A stretch of 64,000 bases of DNA from an uncultured Eubacteriales bacterium (GTDB lineage: Bacteria; Bacillota; Clostridia; Christensenellales; Aristaeellaceae): contig CADBZH010000002.1 of assembly GCA_902799045.1 (NCBI GenBank), positions 186,001-250,000 on the forward strand. The letters run 5' to 3'. Below the pieces are notes generated by a model. The model did no database searches, was not told where the DNA came from, and was given only the letters and a program-made list of their open reading frames with translations. Below are positions 24,919-33,893 of this stretch, piece by piece. How positions within the stretch are numbered: the first letter of the stretch is position 1; the number at the start of each line of letters is the position of its first letter. The translations under genes and the position numbers were made by a program.

Positions 24919-27368
24919 CCGGCGAGGACCAGCTCCCGGTCGTCGTCGCGAATCGGGGTGAAGGCGAGCTTGTCGCCCTCGGCCGCCACGCGGACGCGAT
25001 CGCCCAGGCGGATGTTGCCCCGCAGGATCTCCTCGCTGAGGGCGTCCTCCACCATGCGCTGGATCGCCCGCCTCAACGGGCGCGCGCCATACTGGATGTC
25101 GTAGCCCGCGCCGCTGATCAGGCTGAGCGCGGAGTCCTCCACGTCCAGCTCGATGCCCCGCTCGGCCAGCCTTGCGCAGACCTGTTTGAGCAGCAGCCGC
25201 GCGATGGCGTCGATCTCCTCCTGCTCCAGCGCATGGAACACGATGATCTCGTCCACGCGGTTCAGGAACTCGGGGCGGAAGATGTTCTTCACCTCGTCCA
25301 TGATGTTGCCCTTCATGGCCTCATAGGTGCGCTCGCCGTCCTCCGCGCCTCCGAAGCCCAGACTGCGCTGCTTGCGCAGGGCATGCGCGCCGGCGTTGCT
25401 GGTCATCACGATGACGGTGTTCTTGAAGTCCACCACGCGGCCCTGGCCGTCGGTCAGCCGACCGTCCTCCAGGATCTGCAGCAGGATGTTGAACACGTCC
25501 GGATGCGCCTTCTCCACCTCGTCCAGCAGGATCACGGCATAGGGCTTGCGCCGCACCTTCTCGGTGAGCTGGCCGCCCTCCTCGTGGCCCACGTAGCCGG
25601 GTGGGGAGCCGATCATGCGCGACACGGAGTGCTTCTCCATGTATTCGGACATGTCGACGCGGATCATGCTGTCCTCATCGCCGAACAGCGCCTCCGCCAG
25701 CGCCTTGCAAAGCTCGGTCTTGCCCACGCCGGTGGGTCCCAGGAAGATGAACGAGCCGATGGGCCGGTTCGGGTCCTTCAGCCCCGCCCGCGCCCGTCGA
25801 ATGGCCCGGGCGACCGATTTCACGGCCTCCTCCTGGCCGATCACGCGCTCGTGCAGGATCGACTCTAGGTTGATCAGCCGATGGGATTCGTCCTCGGTGA
25901 TGCGCGAAACGGGGATGCCCGTCCACGCGCCGACGATCTGCGCCACCTCTTCCTCGCCGACCAGCTCCACCTTGTTGTTGCGGGTGTGCTCCCATTCGCT
26001 GCGGCGCTGGGCCATCTCGTTCTGGAGGGCCTTCTTCCTGTCGCGCAGGTGCGCGGCCTTTTCAAAGTCCTCGTGGGCGACGGCCTCTTCGGTCTCCTTG
26101 TTCAGGGCGTCCAGGCGCAGCTGCTGCTCCTTCATGTCCGGCGGCGCGGTGAAGGCCTTGATGCGCACGCGGCTGGCGGCCTCGTCGATCAGGTCGATGG
26201 CCTTGTCCGGCAGGCAGCGGTCGGAGATATAGCGGTCGGAGAGGTACACCGCCGCGGTGATGGCCTCGTCGGTGATTTGCACGCGATGATGCGCCTCATA
26301 GCGGTCACGAAGCCCCTTGAGGATCTCCACGGATTCCTCCCGCGTGGGCTCGCCCACCGTGACGGGCTGGAAGCGACGCTCCAGGGCGGAATCCTTCTCG
26401 ATGTGCTTGTGATACTCGTTCAGCGTGGTCGCGCCGATGCACTGCATCTCGCCCCGTGCCAGGGCGGGCTTCAGGATGTTCGCCGCGTCGATCGCGCCCT
26501 CGGACGCGCCCGCGCCGCAGATGGTGTGCAGCTCGTCGATGAACAGGATCACGTTGCCGGCCTTCTTGATCTCGCCCATGGCGTTCTTGAGGCGCTCCTC
26601 AAATTCACCGCGATACTTCGCCCCGGCCAGCATGCTGGCAAGGTCCAGGGACACCACGCGCTTCCCGCGCAGGATCTCCGGGATGCTGCCCTCGACGATC
26701 AGTTGGGCCAGGCCTTCCACGATGGCGGATTTGCCCACGCCCGGCTCGCCGATCAGCACGGGATTGTTCTTCCTGCGCCGGGACAGGATCTGCACGATGC
26801 GCTCGATCTCGTTCGCACGGCCCACCACCGGGTCCAGATCGCCGCTCTTTGCGCCGGCGGTCAGGTCGCGGGAAAACTGGTTCAGGATCGGGGTGTCGGC
26901 GGAAGCGCCGTCCTGCGGGGCGGCTTCGTCATCCGCGCCGGTCAGGATGCGCAGCAGCTCGTCCCGGGCTTTGGACAGGTCCATGCCCATCTTGATCAGC
27001 ACGTGCGCCGCCACGCCCTCGCGCTCGCGCATCAGCGCCAGCAGGATGTGCTCGGTGGAGACGTAATTCTGCTTCAGGTCGCGCGCTTCGCGCACGCTCT
27101 GCTCCAGCACCTTCTTGGTCCGGGGCGTGTAGACCATCTGCCGGCCCTGCACGTGCTCCTCGCCGCGCCCAAGGATCTGGATGATCTCATTGCGCGCGCC
27201 CTCCAGCGTCACGTCCTTCAGGACGGACACAGCCCCGCCGGGTTCGGTCAGAACGCCCAGGAGCAGGTGCTCCGTGCCCACGTAGGTGCGGCCCAGCTGG
27301 GCTGCCTCGGCCTGCGCCGCGAGCAGGGCCCGCTGGCCACGCTCGGTGAATTTTGCCATATATGCCAT
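24900..27368 (-). CDS. clpC: ClpC AAA+ unfoldase
   Basis: ClpC unfolds substrates, including McsB-phosphoarginine-tagged ones, for ClpP. The 822-residue protein has two N-terminal Clp_N repeats (residues 1-145), AAA1 with GEPGVGKSA near 207, a middle domain with a UVR motif (EAVAHEDFEKAAHLRDRKKAL near 425), and AAA2 with GPTGVGKTE near 550. The start at ATG 27368 has GGAGG seven bases upstream; ATG 27359 is in frame but worse placed. It is the last gene of the ctsR-mcsA-mcsB-clpC operon. Confidence 0.97.
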   Translation of the reverse strand: MAYMAKFTERGQRALLAAQAEAAQLGRTYVGTEHLLLGVLTEPGGAVSVLKDVTLEGARNEIIQILGRGEEHVQGRQMVYTPRTKKVLEQSVREARDLKQNYVSTEHILLALMREREGVAAHVLIKMGMDLSKARDELLRILTGADDEAAPQDGASADTPILNQFSRDLTAGAKSGDLDPVVGRANEIERIVQILSRRRKNNPVLIGEPGVGKSAIVEGLAQLIVEGSIPEILRGKRVVSLDLASMLAGAKYRGEFEERLKNAMGEIKKAGNVILFIDELHTICGAGASEGAIDAANILKPALARGEMQCIGATTLNEYHKHIEKDSALERRFQPVTVGEPTREESVEILKGLRDRYEAHHRVQITDEAITAAVYLSDRYISDRCLPDKAIDLIDEAASRVRIKAFTAPPDMKEQQLRLDALNKETEEAVAHEDFEKAAHLRDRKKALQNEMAQRRSEWEHTRNNKVELVGEEEVAQIVGAWTGIPVSRITEDESHRLINLESILHERVIGQEEAVKSVARAIRRARAGLKDPNRPIGSFIFLGPTGVGKTELCKALAEALFGDEDSMIRVDMSEYMEKHSVSRMIGSPPGYVGHEEGGQLTEKVRRKPYAVILLDEVEKAHPDVFNILLQILEDGRLTDGQGRVVDFKNTVIVMTSNAGAHALRKQRSLGFGGAEDGERTYEAMKGNIMDEVKNIFRPEFLNRVDEIIVFHALEQEEIDAIARLLLKQVCARLAERGIELDVEDSALSLISGAGYDIQYGARPLRRAIQRMVEDALSEEILRGNIRLGDRVRVAAEGDKLAFTPIRDDDRELVLAGQLNSD

Positions 27369-27412
27369 GAATGACCTCCAATACCAGGAATATCAGTTCT
27401 TAAGAACGCCCT

Positions 27413-27475
27413 CCGACCCGGCCGCATGGGCCGCCTCCCTCTCTGAAGGAGCTGTCAGAAAAGCCGGCTGAGGGA
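27413..27475. repeat. Dispersed CTCCCTC/GAGGGA repeat, copy B4
   Basis: Between mcsB and clpC, CCTCCCTCTCTGAAGGAGCTG and GCCGGCTGAGGGAATC match the B family. It lies inside an operon, so it would be transcribed as an intercistronic hairpin. Confidence 0.65.
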
Positions 27476-27476
27476 A

Positions 27477-28502
27477 TCATTCCGCCACCAGGTCTTGCAA
27501 TTCTTCCCTCAATATCTTTGCCCGGAGGATCTCGCCCTCTCGCGGGCTGATCAGCTTGCCGGCGCGCACGCCCAGCGAACCGGGCTGCACGTCCATCATC
27601 AGCGTGTCCAGCCCCGGCAGCGGCGCGTGGAGATAGCCCATCGCGGCGGCGTAGCGGATATCGGAATAGCGGTTCATGAACTCCTTCGCGCTCATGAGCC
27701 TCGCGTACATCAATTCTCCCCAGGAGCGCATCAGCCTATCCTGCAACTGGAGCATGTCCTTCTTTTCGGCGGCTTCGCGCATACCGCGCTCGTGCTCCAC
27801 AATCTGGCTGGTGGCGGCGGAGAGCGCGCGGATCACGTCCTCCTCGCTGCGGCCCAGCGTGGCCTGGTTGGAGAGCTGGTACAGATGCCCCTGCGCCTCG
27901 CTGCCCTCGCCGTAGAGGCCGCGGATCGTCAGCCCCAGCTTGGCCACGGTCTGCATCACCGCACCCATCTGGCCGCCGGTGGACAGGGCCGGCAGGTGCA
28001 GGATCACGCTGGCGCGCATGCCGGTGCCGGTGTTGGCGGGGCAGGCCGTCAGGAACCCCCACTGGTGGTCGAAGGCGAAGGGATAGCGCTGCCCCAGCGC
28101 CTCGTCCAGCTTCAGCGCCATCTCCGCCGAGCGCTCCAGTTGCAGCCCGGGCAGCAGGCCCTGGAAGCGCACGTGGTCCTCCTCGTTCAGCATCACCGTG
28201 ACCGTACCCGCGGAGGAGACCATCGCGGCCGAGCGATTCACGTATTTCAGCAGATCATAGCTGATCAGGTGGTGCTCCACCAGGCGGGAGCGCGCGTCCT
28301 CCTCCAGCTCTTCCATGCGTAAGAGCGTGAAGGCCGCGCCGTTCGCCGTCTTGAACACCGCGTCGGCGGTGCGCTCGATCACCTCTTCGGCGTATTCGCG
28401 GGTCAGCTTCGGCGAGAAGGGCAGATCCTCGTAATTCCGGGAGAGCCGGACGCGGCTGGAAATCACCACGTCCTGATCCGGCGCCAGCACGTACTCATAC
28501 AT
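27477..28502 (-). CDS. mcsB: Protein arginine kinase McsB
   Basis: McsB phosphorylates arginines of damaged proteins, marking them for ClpCP, and of CtsR, relieving repression. The 341-residue protein has the phosphagen-kinase fold: the ATP-binding VISSRVRLSRN near residues 13-23, LNEEDHVRFQ near 111, and the catalytic region FLTACPANTGTGMRASV near 163-179 with the invariant cysteine. It overlaps mcsA by 8 bp, so translation is probably coupled. The 341-residue length is near the Bacillus protein (363). Confidence 0.96.
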   Translation of the reverse strand: MYEYVLAPDQDVVISSRVRLSRNYEDLPFSPKLTREYAEEVIERTADAVFKTANGAAFTLLRMEELEEDARSRLVEHHLISYDLLKYVNRSAAMVSSAGTVTVMLNEEDHVRFQGLLPGLQLERSAEMALKLDEALGQRYPFAFDHQWGFLTACPANTGTGMRASVILHLPALSTGGQMGAVMQTVAKLGLTIRGLYGEGSEAQGHLYQLSNQATLGRSEEDVIRALSAATSQIVEHERGMREAAEKKDMLQLQDRLMRSWGELMYARLMSAKEFMNRYSDIRYAAAMGYLHAPLPGLDTLMMDVQPGSLGVRAGKLISPREGEILRAKILREELQDLVAE

Positions 28503-29088
28503 CCGCCTCGCCTCCCCTCTCGTCCTCGGAGGCGATGCGCTCCTGGGGACGGACCTTGATGTCCGATTCCCGGCGCTCCAACTGGGCCGTCAGCGCCCGG
28601 ATGGTGTCGCGCAGCTTCGCGGCCTGCTCGTACTCCTCGTCGTCGATCGCCTTTTGCAGCTTCTGGCGCAGGCGGTCGATGTTCATGCGAATGGACGTGC
28701 CGTTGTGGGCGCCGCCGGGAACGCGCCCGGCGTGCTGGGTATTGCCGTGGACGCGCTGCAGCAGCGCCGACATCGGCGTCTTGAACGCCTGGTAGCAGGC
28801 GGCGCAGCCCAGCATGCCGCACTTTTGGAATTCGGCGTAGGTCATGCCGCACTGCTCGCAGACCAGGCCCTCGTACTCCGCGTCGGACCTCACCTGCTCC
28901 CTGGCGTCGGACTTGTTTTCCAGGATACTGTTCAATATGCCGGCCAGGTTGGAAAAGTCAATGCCCGGAATCTGCTTCTGGTGCCTGGCCATGCAGGTTG
29001 GGCAGAGATTGCGCTCCACCCGATCGCCGTTGATGATCGTCATCAGGTGGAATTTCGCGGGCCGGATGCCGCAATCCTCACACATCAT
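28495..29088 (-). CDS. mcsA: McsB activator McsA
   Basis: McsA is a zinc-binding adaptor that activates McsB. In its 197 residues, four CxxC pairs are visible: C3EDC6, CPTC near 29, CEQC near 76 and CAAC near 94. A UVR motif (LRQKLQKAIDDEEYEQAAKLRDTIRAL) occupies residues 135-161. The double zinc arrangement and length match the family. It overlaps ctsR by 11 bp and mcsB by 8 bp. Confidence 0.95.
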   Translation of the reverse strand: MMCEDCGIRPAKFHLMTIINGDRVERNLCPTCMARHQKQIPGIDFSNLAGILNSILENKSDAREQVRSDAEYEGLVCEQCGMTYAEFQKCGMLGCAACYQAFKTPMSALLQRVHGNTQHAGRVPGGAHNGTSIRMNIDRLRQKLQKAIDDEEYEQAAKLRDTIRALTAQLERRESDIKVRPQERIASEDERGGEADV

Positions 29089-29560
29089 TGCGATTTTCCT
29101 CCTCCAGATTCTTAAATACCTGCACCAGCATGTTGCGGAACACCGCCGCCCGCAGCACGTCCTTGGCGCTGATGGGCAGCGCCAGCGCGTTTCGGGACAC
29201 GGCGGAGCGCATCAGCGCCGCCTCTTTGACGGTGATCATCTTGCGCTCAAGCAGGTTGGATATGATCGCGACCGCGGTCTCCTCGTCCACCGAGTTGCCC
29301 ACGCGGTTCAAAAGCATCTCCAAAAAGTTCGGTTCGCCGCGGGTCTGCATGCGCACGATGCGCACATAGCCGCCGCCGCCGCGCCGGGATTCGATGATAT
29401 AGCCGTGGTCCACGGAGAAGCGGGTCGCCAGCACGTAGTTGATCTGCGAAGGCGCGCAGCCGAAGTGCTGGGCCAGCTCGTTCCGCCGAAGCTCCACATG
29501 GGCATCGTCCGTCATCAGGTCCTTGATGAAATGCTCGATGCTGTCGCTGAGTTGTGCCAT
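29078..29560 (-). CDS. ctsR: Heat-shock repressor CtsR
   Basis: CtsR represses class III heat-shock genes. From ATG 29560 it has 160 residues, with AAGGTG upstream; the frame opens further at 29668, but that start would lie upstream of the promoter. The winged helix includes ELAQHFGCAPSQINYVLATRFS near residues 27-48, and the glycine-rich wing is ESRRGGGGYVRI near 57-68, the tetraglycine loop that senses heat. The C-terminal dimer domain follows. It leads the clpC operon and has a CtsR box in its own promoter, so it autoregulates. Confidence 0.97.
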   Translation of the reverse strand: MAQLSDSIEHFIKDLMTDDAHVELRRNELAQHFGCAPSQINYVLATRFSVDHGYIIESRRGGGGYVRIVRMQTRGEPNFLEMLLNRVGNSVDEETAVAIISNLLERKMITVKEAALMRSAVSRNALALPISAKDVLRAAVFRNMLVQVFKNLEEENRNDV

Positions 29561-29573
29561 AGAATCACCTTCC

Positions 29574-29590
29574 ATTGACCTTCTTTGACT
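29574..29590 (-). promoter_or_regulatory. CtsR operator
   Basis: On the minus strand AGTCAAA, GAA, GGTCAAT reproduces the CtsR direct-heptad box (RGTCAAA-NAN-RGTCAAA) with one mismatch in the last base. It begins directly after the -10 TATAAT and so covers the transcription start. Confidence 0.9.
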
Positions 29591-29619
29591 ATTATATCGC
29601 ATCGACGCTGAAAATGCAA
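29591..29619 (-). promoter_or_regulatory. Sigma-A promoter of the ctsR operon
   Basis: TTGCAT, 17 bp, then TATAAT on the minus strand, abutting the CtsR operator and 30 bp before ctsR. Confidence 0.85.
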
Positions 29620-29686
29620 GAGGGATTTTTGGGTTCTTTGCGGAATGCTGCAGGATCAGCGACATCATTTTTCTAGATATGATGCA

Positions 29687-29757
29687 CAGATCCTTCGCTT
29701 CGCTCTGGATGACAGGGGCTGTGACTCGATGTCATCCTGAGCGGAGCGAAGGATCTG
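29687..29757. repeat. Dispersed GATCCTTCGC palindromic repeat, copy A4
   Basis: CAGATCCTTCGCTTCGCTC and GAGCGGAGCGAAGGATCTG are paired arms around TGACA...TGTCA. It lies between mtnN and the ctsR promoter. Confidence 0.85.
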
Positions 29758-29803
29758 TACACAATGTATGCGTTCATCCTACCGCTGTCCGTAATTTGCC
29801 TGT

Positions 29804-30493
29804 CTATTCCATCTCTTCCAAAAACCGAAGGACCACCCGCGCGGAGTTGTCCGCCGCCACGGGCAGGAATTCATAGAATTCCACCTGGTGCTCGCCGTCG
29901 GTGCTGTCGGAGATGGCGCGGATCACGGCGCACTTCACGCCGTTGTTGAAGCACACGTGGGCGATGGCTCCGGCCTCCATCTCGCAGACCTCGGCTCTAA
30001 AGAGCCGCACCAGGCGCGCCTTGGTGTCCGCGTCGGAGATGAACTGGTCTCCGGAGGCCAGCTTCGCGGGCACGGCGTGAACGCCCTCCGCCTCCGCGGC
30101 CTTCAGGATGGCCTTCGCCGTAGCCTCGTCGCAGGGAAAGGGCTCGCCGTTCGTTTCGTTGAAGAATGCGGGCGGATCGCCCACGGCGGTGGTGTCGAAG
30201 TCGTGCTCCACCACGCTGGTGCCCACGGCGATATCGCCGATGCCCAGCCGCGGCGAAAGGCTGCCCGCTACGCCGGAGTTGATGATGAGCGTCGGCGCAT
30301 ATTTCAGGATCATGGTCTGGGCGCACATGGCGGCGTTGACCTTGCCCACGCCCGCCATGCCGATGACCACGTCCCGTCCCCGCAGCCTGCCGCTGACAAA
30401 CGTCAGCCTGCCGATCTTCTCGGTGGTCGGCTCCTGGATACCTGCCTTCAGCTTTTCGGCCTCGATATTCAAAGCACAGATGATTCCGATCAT
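29804..30493 (-). CDS. mtnN: 5'-methylthioadenosine/S-adenosylhomocysteine nucleosidase
   Basis: MtnN (Pfs) removes adenine from MTA and SAH in the methyl cycle. The 229-residue protein has the catalytic glutamate in the opening GIICALNIEAEKL, the glycine run VGKVNAAMCAQ, NSGVAGSL, and the substrate segment CEMEAGAIAHVC with the catalytic RAISDSTD near residue 200. The start is ATG 30493 behind GGAG. It follows ispDF by 19 bp on the same strand and is probably the end of that operon. Confidence 0.95.
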   Translation of the reverse strand: MIGIICALNIEAEKLKAGIQEPTTEKIGRLTFVSGRLRGRDVVIGMAGVGKVNAAMCAQTMILKYAPTLIINSGVAGSLSPRLGIGDIAVGTSVVEHDFDTTAVGDPPAFFNETNGEPFPCDEATAKAILKAAEAEGVHAVPAKLASGDQFISDADTKARLVRLFRAEVCEMEAGAIAHVCFNNGVKCAVIRAISDSTDGEHQVEFYEFLPVAADNSARVVLRFLEEME

Positions 30494-30512
30494 GCCTGTC
30501 TCTCCTGTATGT

Positions 30513-31670
30513 TTATTTGACCAGCAGCGCCACGGCCTGGGCGGAAATGCCGAGGCTCTCGCCCTCAAAGCCCAGACGCTCGGTGGTGGTGGCCTTCACG
30601 TTGACCCTGGCGACATCGACGCCCAGCCCCCGGGCGAGGTTCGCCCGCATATCCTCGATATAAGGCGCCAGCTTGGGCCGCTGGGCCACGATCGTCACGT
30701 CCGCGTTGCCCACGCGATAGCCCCGTTCGCGGACCATTCCCATCACCGCGTCCAGCAGCTTCATCGAATCCGCACCCCTGTAGGCGGAGTCGGTGTCGGG
30801 AAAGTGCCTGCCAATATCTCCCAGGCCCAGCGCGCCCAGCAGCGCGTCCATCAGCGCGTGAACCGCCACGTCCGCGTCGGAATGGCCGTCCAGTCCCTTT
30901 TCCCAGGAAATGTCCACGCCGCAGAGGATCAGCTTTCGCCCCTCGACGAGCCGATGTACGTCATAGCCCTGGCCCACGCGGAAATCCGGCGTCCCGACGG
31001 CATTCAGCGCGTCAAAATCCGCCTTCGTCGTCAACTTTTTATTCGCCTCCGCCCCCTCCGCCGTCACCAGGCTGACGCCGCCGTAGTAGTGCTCGAACAG
31101 CATGGCGTCGTCGGTGACGGGCAGGTCCTCCTCCAGCGCCCGTTCGTGGGCCGCAAGGATCTTCCTGTAATCGAACGCCTGCGGGGTTTGAACCGCGCGC
31201 AGGCTGTCGCGCTCCGGGGACACGACGCGCCCGTCGGGCATGATCTGCTTGATCGTGTCCACCACCGGGGTGCAGATGACGCCGCTGCCGAAGCGTTCGG
31301 CGGATTCCATCGTCGCTTCGATCACCGCGTCCGGCACGAACGGCCGGGCAGCATCGTGAATGGCGACGTTCTCGCAGTCCTCCGGCAGGGCCTTCAGGCC
31401 GTTTCGGACGGAATCCCGCCGGGTCGCGCCGCCGCGGGCGATCGCCTTCACCAGCGGAAACGGACCTTCGCGCCCGGAAAGCGCGGCAAAGGCCGGCTCG
31501 TCGGCTTCGCTCAGGACCAGGGCGATGCCGTCGAAGCGGCCGCAGCGCTCGAAGGCGTCCAGGCAGCGGGCCAGCACCGAGCGCCCCCCGACGGGAAAGA
31601 ACACCTTGTTGCCGCCGAGGCCCGCGCGCTCGCCCTTCCCCGCCGCGACGACCACCGCCCAGCGACTCAT
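30513..31670 (-). CDS. ispDF: Fused IspD-IspF, MEP isoprenoid pathway
   Basis: One 385-residue chain joins two MEP-pathway enzymes. Residues 1-225 are IspD (CDP-methylerythritol synthase): [19 protein letters not shown] near residue 7 and HDAARPFV near 104. Residues 230-385 are IspF (MEcPP synthase): [10 protein letters not shown] near 231 with the zinc-binding histidine, [20 protein letters not shown] near 259 and [11 protein letters not shown] near 365. Such fusions are known in alphaproteobacteria and some clostridia. The intermediate enzyme IspE is not adjacent. The gene overlaps rqcP by 4 bp. Confidence 0.95.
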   Translation of the reverse strand: MSRWAVVVAAGKGERAGLGGNKVFFPVGGRSVLARCLDAFERCGRFDGIALVLSEADEPAFAALSGREGPFPLVKAIARGGATRRDSVRNGLKALPEDCENVAIHDAARPFVPDAVIEATMESAERFGSGVICTPVVDTIKQIMPDGRVVSPERDSLRAVQTPQAFDYRKILAAHERALEEDLPVTDDAMLFEHYYGGVSLVTAEGAEANKKLTTKADFDALNAVGTPDFRVGQGYDVHRLVEGRKLILCGVDISWEKGLDGHSDADVAVHALMDALLGALGLGDIGRHFPDTDSAYRGADSMKLLDAVMGMVRERGYRVGNADVTIVAQRPKLAPYIEDMRANLARGLGVDVARVNVKATTTERLGFEGESLGISAQAVALLVK

Positions 31671-31966
31671 GCCAGCGGGCGGTACATCTCCGCCGCGTCC
31701 TGCTTCGCGGCGTGCTCCGCGATGGACAGGATCTCATACTCGGTGTACTTTTCGCCGAAGCGGATGCCCAGCACGTCGCCCACCTTCACGTCGGTGCCCG
31801 GCTTGGCCTCCTTGCCGTTCACGGTGACGTGGCCGGTGGAACAGGCGTCGTTGGCGACGCTGCGGCGCTTGATGATCCTTGAAATCTTCAGGAACTTGTC
31901 CAGGCGAATGGACGCGGGCGCGACGCGCTCGACGGGCTTTTTCGCCTCCATGGCCTTCCTGCTCAT
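31667..31966 (-). CDS. rqcP: S4-domain ribosome quality-control protein RqcP (YabO)
   Basis: A 99-residue S4 RNA-binding protein. [22 protein letters not shown] (about residues 21-42) matches RqcP/YabO, followed by [20 protein letters not shown]. RqcP binds stalled 50S subunits and helps RqcH add alanine tails. The start is ATG 31966, eight bases after GGAGG. Position near mazG (yabN) and spoVT mirrors the Bacillus spoVT-yabM-yabN-yabO order, with hup inserted. An Hsp15-type protein is the alternative, but the context favours RqcP. Confidence 0.88.
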   Translation of the reverse strand: MSRKAMEAKKPVERVAPASIRLDKFLKISRIIKRRSVANDACSTGHVTVNGKEAKPGTDVKVGDVLGIRFGEKYTEYEILSIAEHAAKQDAAEMYRPLA

Positions 31967-32042
31967 AGTGTCAACCTCCAAATCTTATCAAACAAAGGGC
32001 ACTCCCGAACGGAAGCGCCCTGTTGCGATGGGTTCAGATGAA

Positions 32043-32312
32043 TCAGAACTCGTCCTTGAAGCCCTTGCCAGCCTTGAAGGAAGGGGTCTTCTTGGCGGGA
32101 ATTTCGATGGTCTCGCCGGTAGAGGGCTTGCGGCCGATGCGGGCGGCGCGCTCCTTCACCTCAAAGGTGCCAAAGCCCATCAGCTGAACCTTGTCGCCGG
32201 CCTTGAGGGCCTCGGTGATGGTGTCGGTAAAAGCGTTCAGCGCGGCCTCAGCCTGCTTCTTGCTCAGCTCGGACTTCTCCGCGATCTTGGCAATCAGAGT
32301 AGCCTTGTTCAT
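32043..32312 (-). CDS. hup: HU nucleoid protein
   Basis: The 89-residue protein has the HU fold: [22 protein letters not shown] at the start, [22 protein letters not shown] for the beta-arm base near residue 46-67, and the conserved arm proline in [15 protein letters not shown]. It bends and compacts DNA without sequence specificity. The start is ATG 32312 with GGAGG upstream. The 5' region holds direct repeats (32344-32379) that could regulate it. It lies between mazG and rqcP, which is a recurrent clostridial arrangement. Confidence 0.97.
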   Translation of the reverse strand: MNKATLIAKIAEKSELSKKQAEAALNAFTDTITEALKAGDKVQLMGFGTFEVKERAARIGRKPSTGETIEIPAKKTPSFKAGKGFKDEF

Positions 32313-32343
32313 GAAAAATACACCTCCAGATATTGTAAGGACA

Positions 32344-32379
32344 ATTGAGCACAATAGATTGTCGCATATTGAGCACAAT
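32344..32379 (-). promoter_or_regulatory. Twin 12-bp repeats upstream of hup
   Basis: ATTGTGCTCAAT occurs twice on the minus strand (32344-32355 and 32368-32379, 24 bp apart), and each unit is an imperfect palindrome (ATTGnGCnCAAT). A third, weaker unit (ATTGTGCTGA) overlaps the mazG stop near 32430. A weak promoter (TTGTGC, 16 bp, TATTGT) lies across the pair. Confidence 0.6.
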
Positions 32380-32429
32380 TACTGTGATATTCGTGCCTCC
32401 CTGCCTCAATTCCTGCTTATTTTTGGCTT

Positions 32430-33824
32430 TCAGCACAATTTTACCAAATCCCAATAATTTCTCAACGTATCAGGGCCCAAATCCTCGATTCTGCGGCCCT
32501 CCGCGACGGTTTTACGCTCGATTTCGGCGAATCGGTCGATCAACCGGTTGACGGCACCGTTCAGCGCGATCTCCGGGTCCACCTTCAAAAGCCTCGCGAC
32601 GCCCAAGAGCTCCAGCAGCCGCCGGCCCAGCCATGCCTCGGCCTCTTCCGGCCCTGGAAGCGTCGACAGTCCTTCCGCGCATCGCTTCGCGGGCGCGTCA
32701 GCCTCCCCGTCGCCCATGCCGGCCTCCGCCATGCGCTTGAGCACCTTCGCGGCCCGAAGCGTCGCCGGGAGCGCCCTCGTCACGTCGCGCAGCGCCTCCT
32801 CGTAGGTGTGCTGGCCGCGCTCCGCCATCTTGTTTCGGCTCCACAGGTTCAGCACGGCGTCCGGTCCGTCCACGGAATCGCTGCCGAAGATGTGGGTGTG
32901 GCGCTGGATCATCTTCTCGCAGATGGCGGTGGTGACGTCGCCGATGTCGAATTCGCCGTGCCTCCGGGCCAGCTCCGCGTTCAGCGCCACCTGCATCAGC
33001 AGGTCGCCCAGCTCGTCGTAGAGGTGATCGGGGTCGCCCGCTTCCACGGCGTCGATCACCTCGTAGGCCTCCTCCAGCAGGCAGGTGCGCAGCGATTCAT
33101 GGGTCTGTGAACGATCCCAGGGGCACCCGTCGGGGGCGCAGAGCAGACGCATGATCTCGTTGAGATGCTCGAAATCATAGCGCTCCAGGGCGGTGATTTC
33201 CCGCTGGGCGGGCACCAGCGCGCAGGTCATGTGATCGTAGCGGTCGGCGCGGTCCAACTCGTAGAGCGCCCGCTTCACCGGCGCTCCCCCGCCGTTCAGA
33301 AGCCAGACCTCCGTCTCCTCGGGGTACGCCTCCATCAGCCGCAGCTTCACCTCGCAGGCCAGCTCGCGGCTCTCCAGCTCGCGGATCAGGCAGTGCTCCC
33401 GGGGCGTCAGGTGGAAATCCTCCCAGTCGGAGGCCTCCACCGAGCGCGTCTCCCCGCTGACGATCGCCAGCAGCGCGCCTTCCACCGGCGGGCCGGCGAT
33501 CACCCGCGCGCGCTCCCCCGCCGCTTCCAGGATCGGCGGCACGCTCCGGTCGCGCACATCCGCCACGCAGTAGGTCGCGTCGCCTTCCGCAGCCGCGTCC
33601 AGCACGGCCTTCGCAGCTGCCCGCGCGTGGGCGTCAAAGTCCTCCGTCGCCTCATACAGGGCGTCCAGCGGTTCAAAGGGGATACCCTCATCCCTGAGCC
33701 ATTCCGCGCAGCCGCAGCGCGCCGTGTGCATCAGCACCCGGCCGGCGCCTCTCAGCGCCTCCGCGCCCGCCAGCGTCAGCTGATCCCTCGTCCAGCCCGT
33801 TCCGATGATCGTGATCGTGCCCAT
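32430..33824 (-). CDS. mazG: MazG/YabN nucleotide pyrophosphohydrolase with methylase-like N-domain
   Basis: The 464-residue protein has a tetrapyrrole methylase-like N-terminal domain (ITIIGTGWTRDQLTLAGAEAL to about residue 215) and a C-terminal all-alpha MazG domain. The latter shows APDGCPWDRSQTHESLRTCLLEEAYEVIDA near 228-258 and DELGDLLMQVALNAELA near 270 with the EExx and ExxD metal ligands. This fusion is the YabN type found next to spoVT in Bacillus. MazG removes aberrant NTPs. The N-domain has no known methylation role here. Confidence 0.93.
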   Translation of the reverse strand: MGTITIIGTGWTRDQLTLAGAEALRGAGRVLMHTARCGCAEWLRDEGIPFEPLDALYEATEDFDAHARAAAKAVLDAAAEGDATYCVADVRDRSVPPILEAAGERARVIAGPPVEGALLAIVSGETRSVEASDWEDFHLTPREHCLIRELESRELACEVKLRLMEAYPEETEVWLLNGGGAPVKRALYELDRADRYDHMTCALVPAQREITALERYDFEHLNEIMRLLCAPDGCPWDRSQTHESLRTCLLEEAYEVIDAVEAGDPDHLYDELGDLLMQVALNAELARRHGEFDIGDVTTAICEKMIQRHTHIFGSDSVDGPDAVLNLWSRNKMAERGQHTYEEALRDVTRALPATLRAAKVLKRMAEAGMGDGEADAPAKRCAEGLSTLPGPEEAEAWLGRRLLELLGVARLLKVDPEIALNGAVNRLIDRFAEIERKTVAEGRRIEDLGPDTLRNYWDLVKLC

Positions 33825-33893
33825 CTGTGCCTCCCGTGAGTGCGATGATTCCGGAAGGTATTATAGCACAGGCCGGGAAATGCCGCAAGATGA

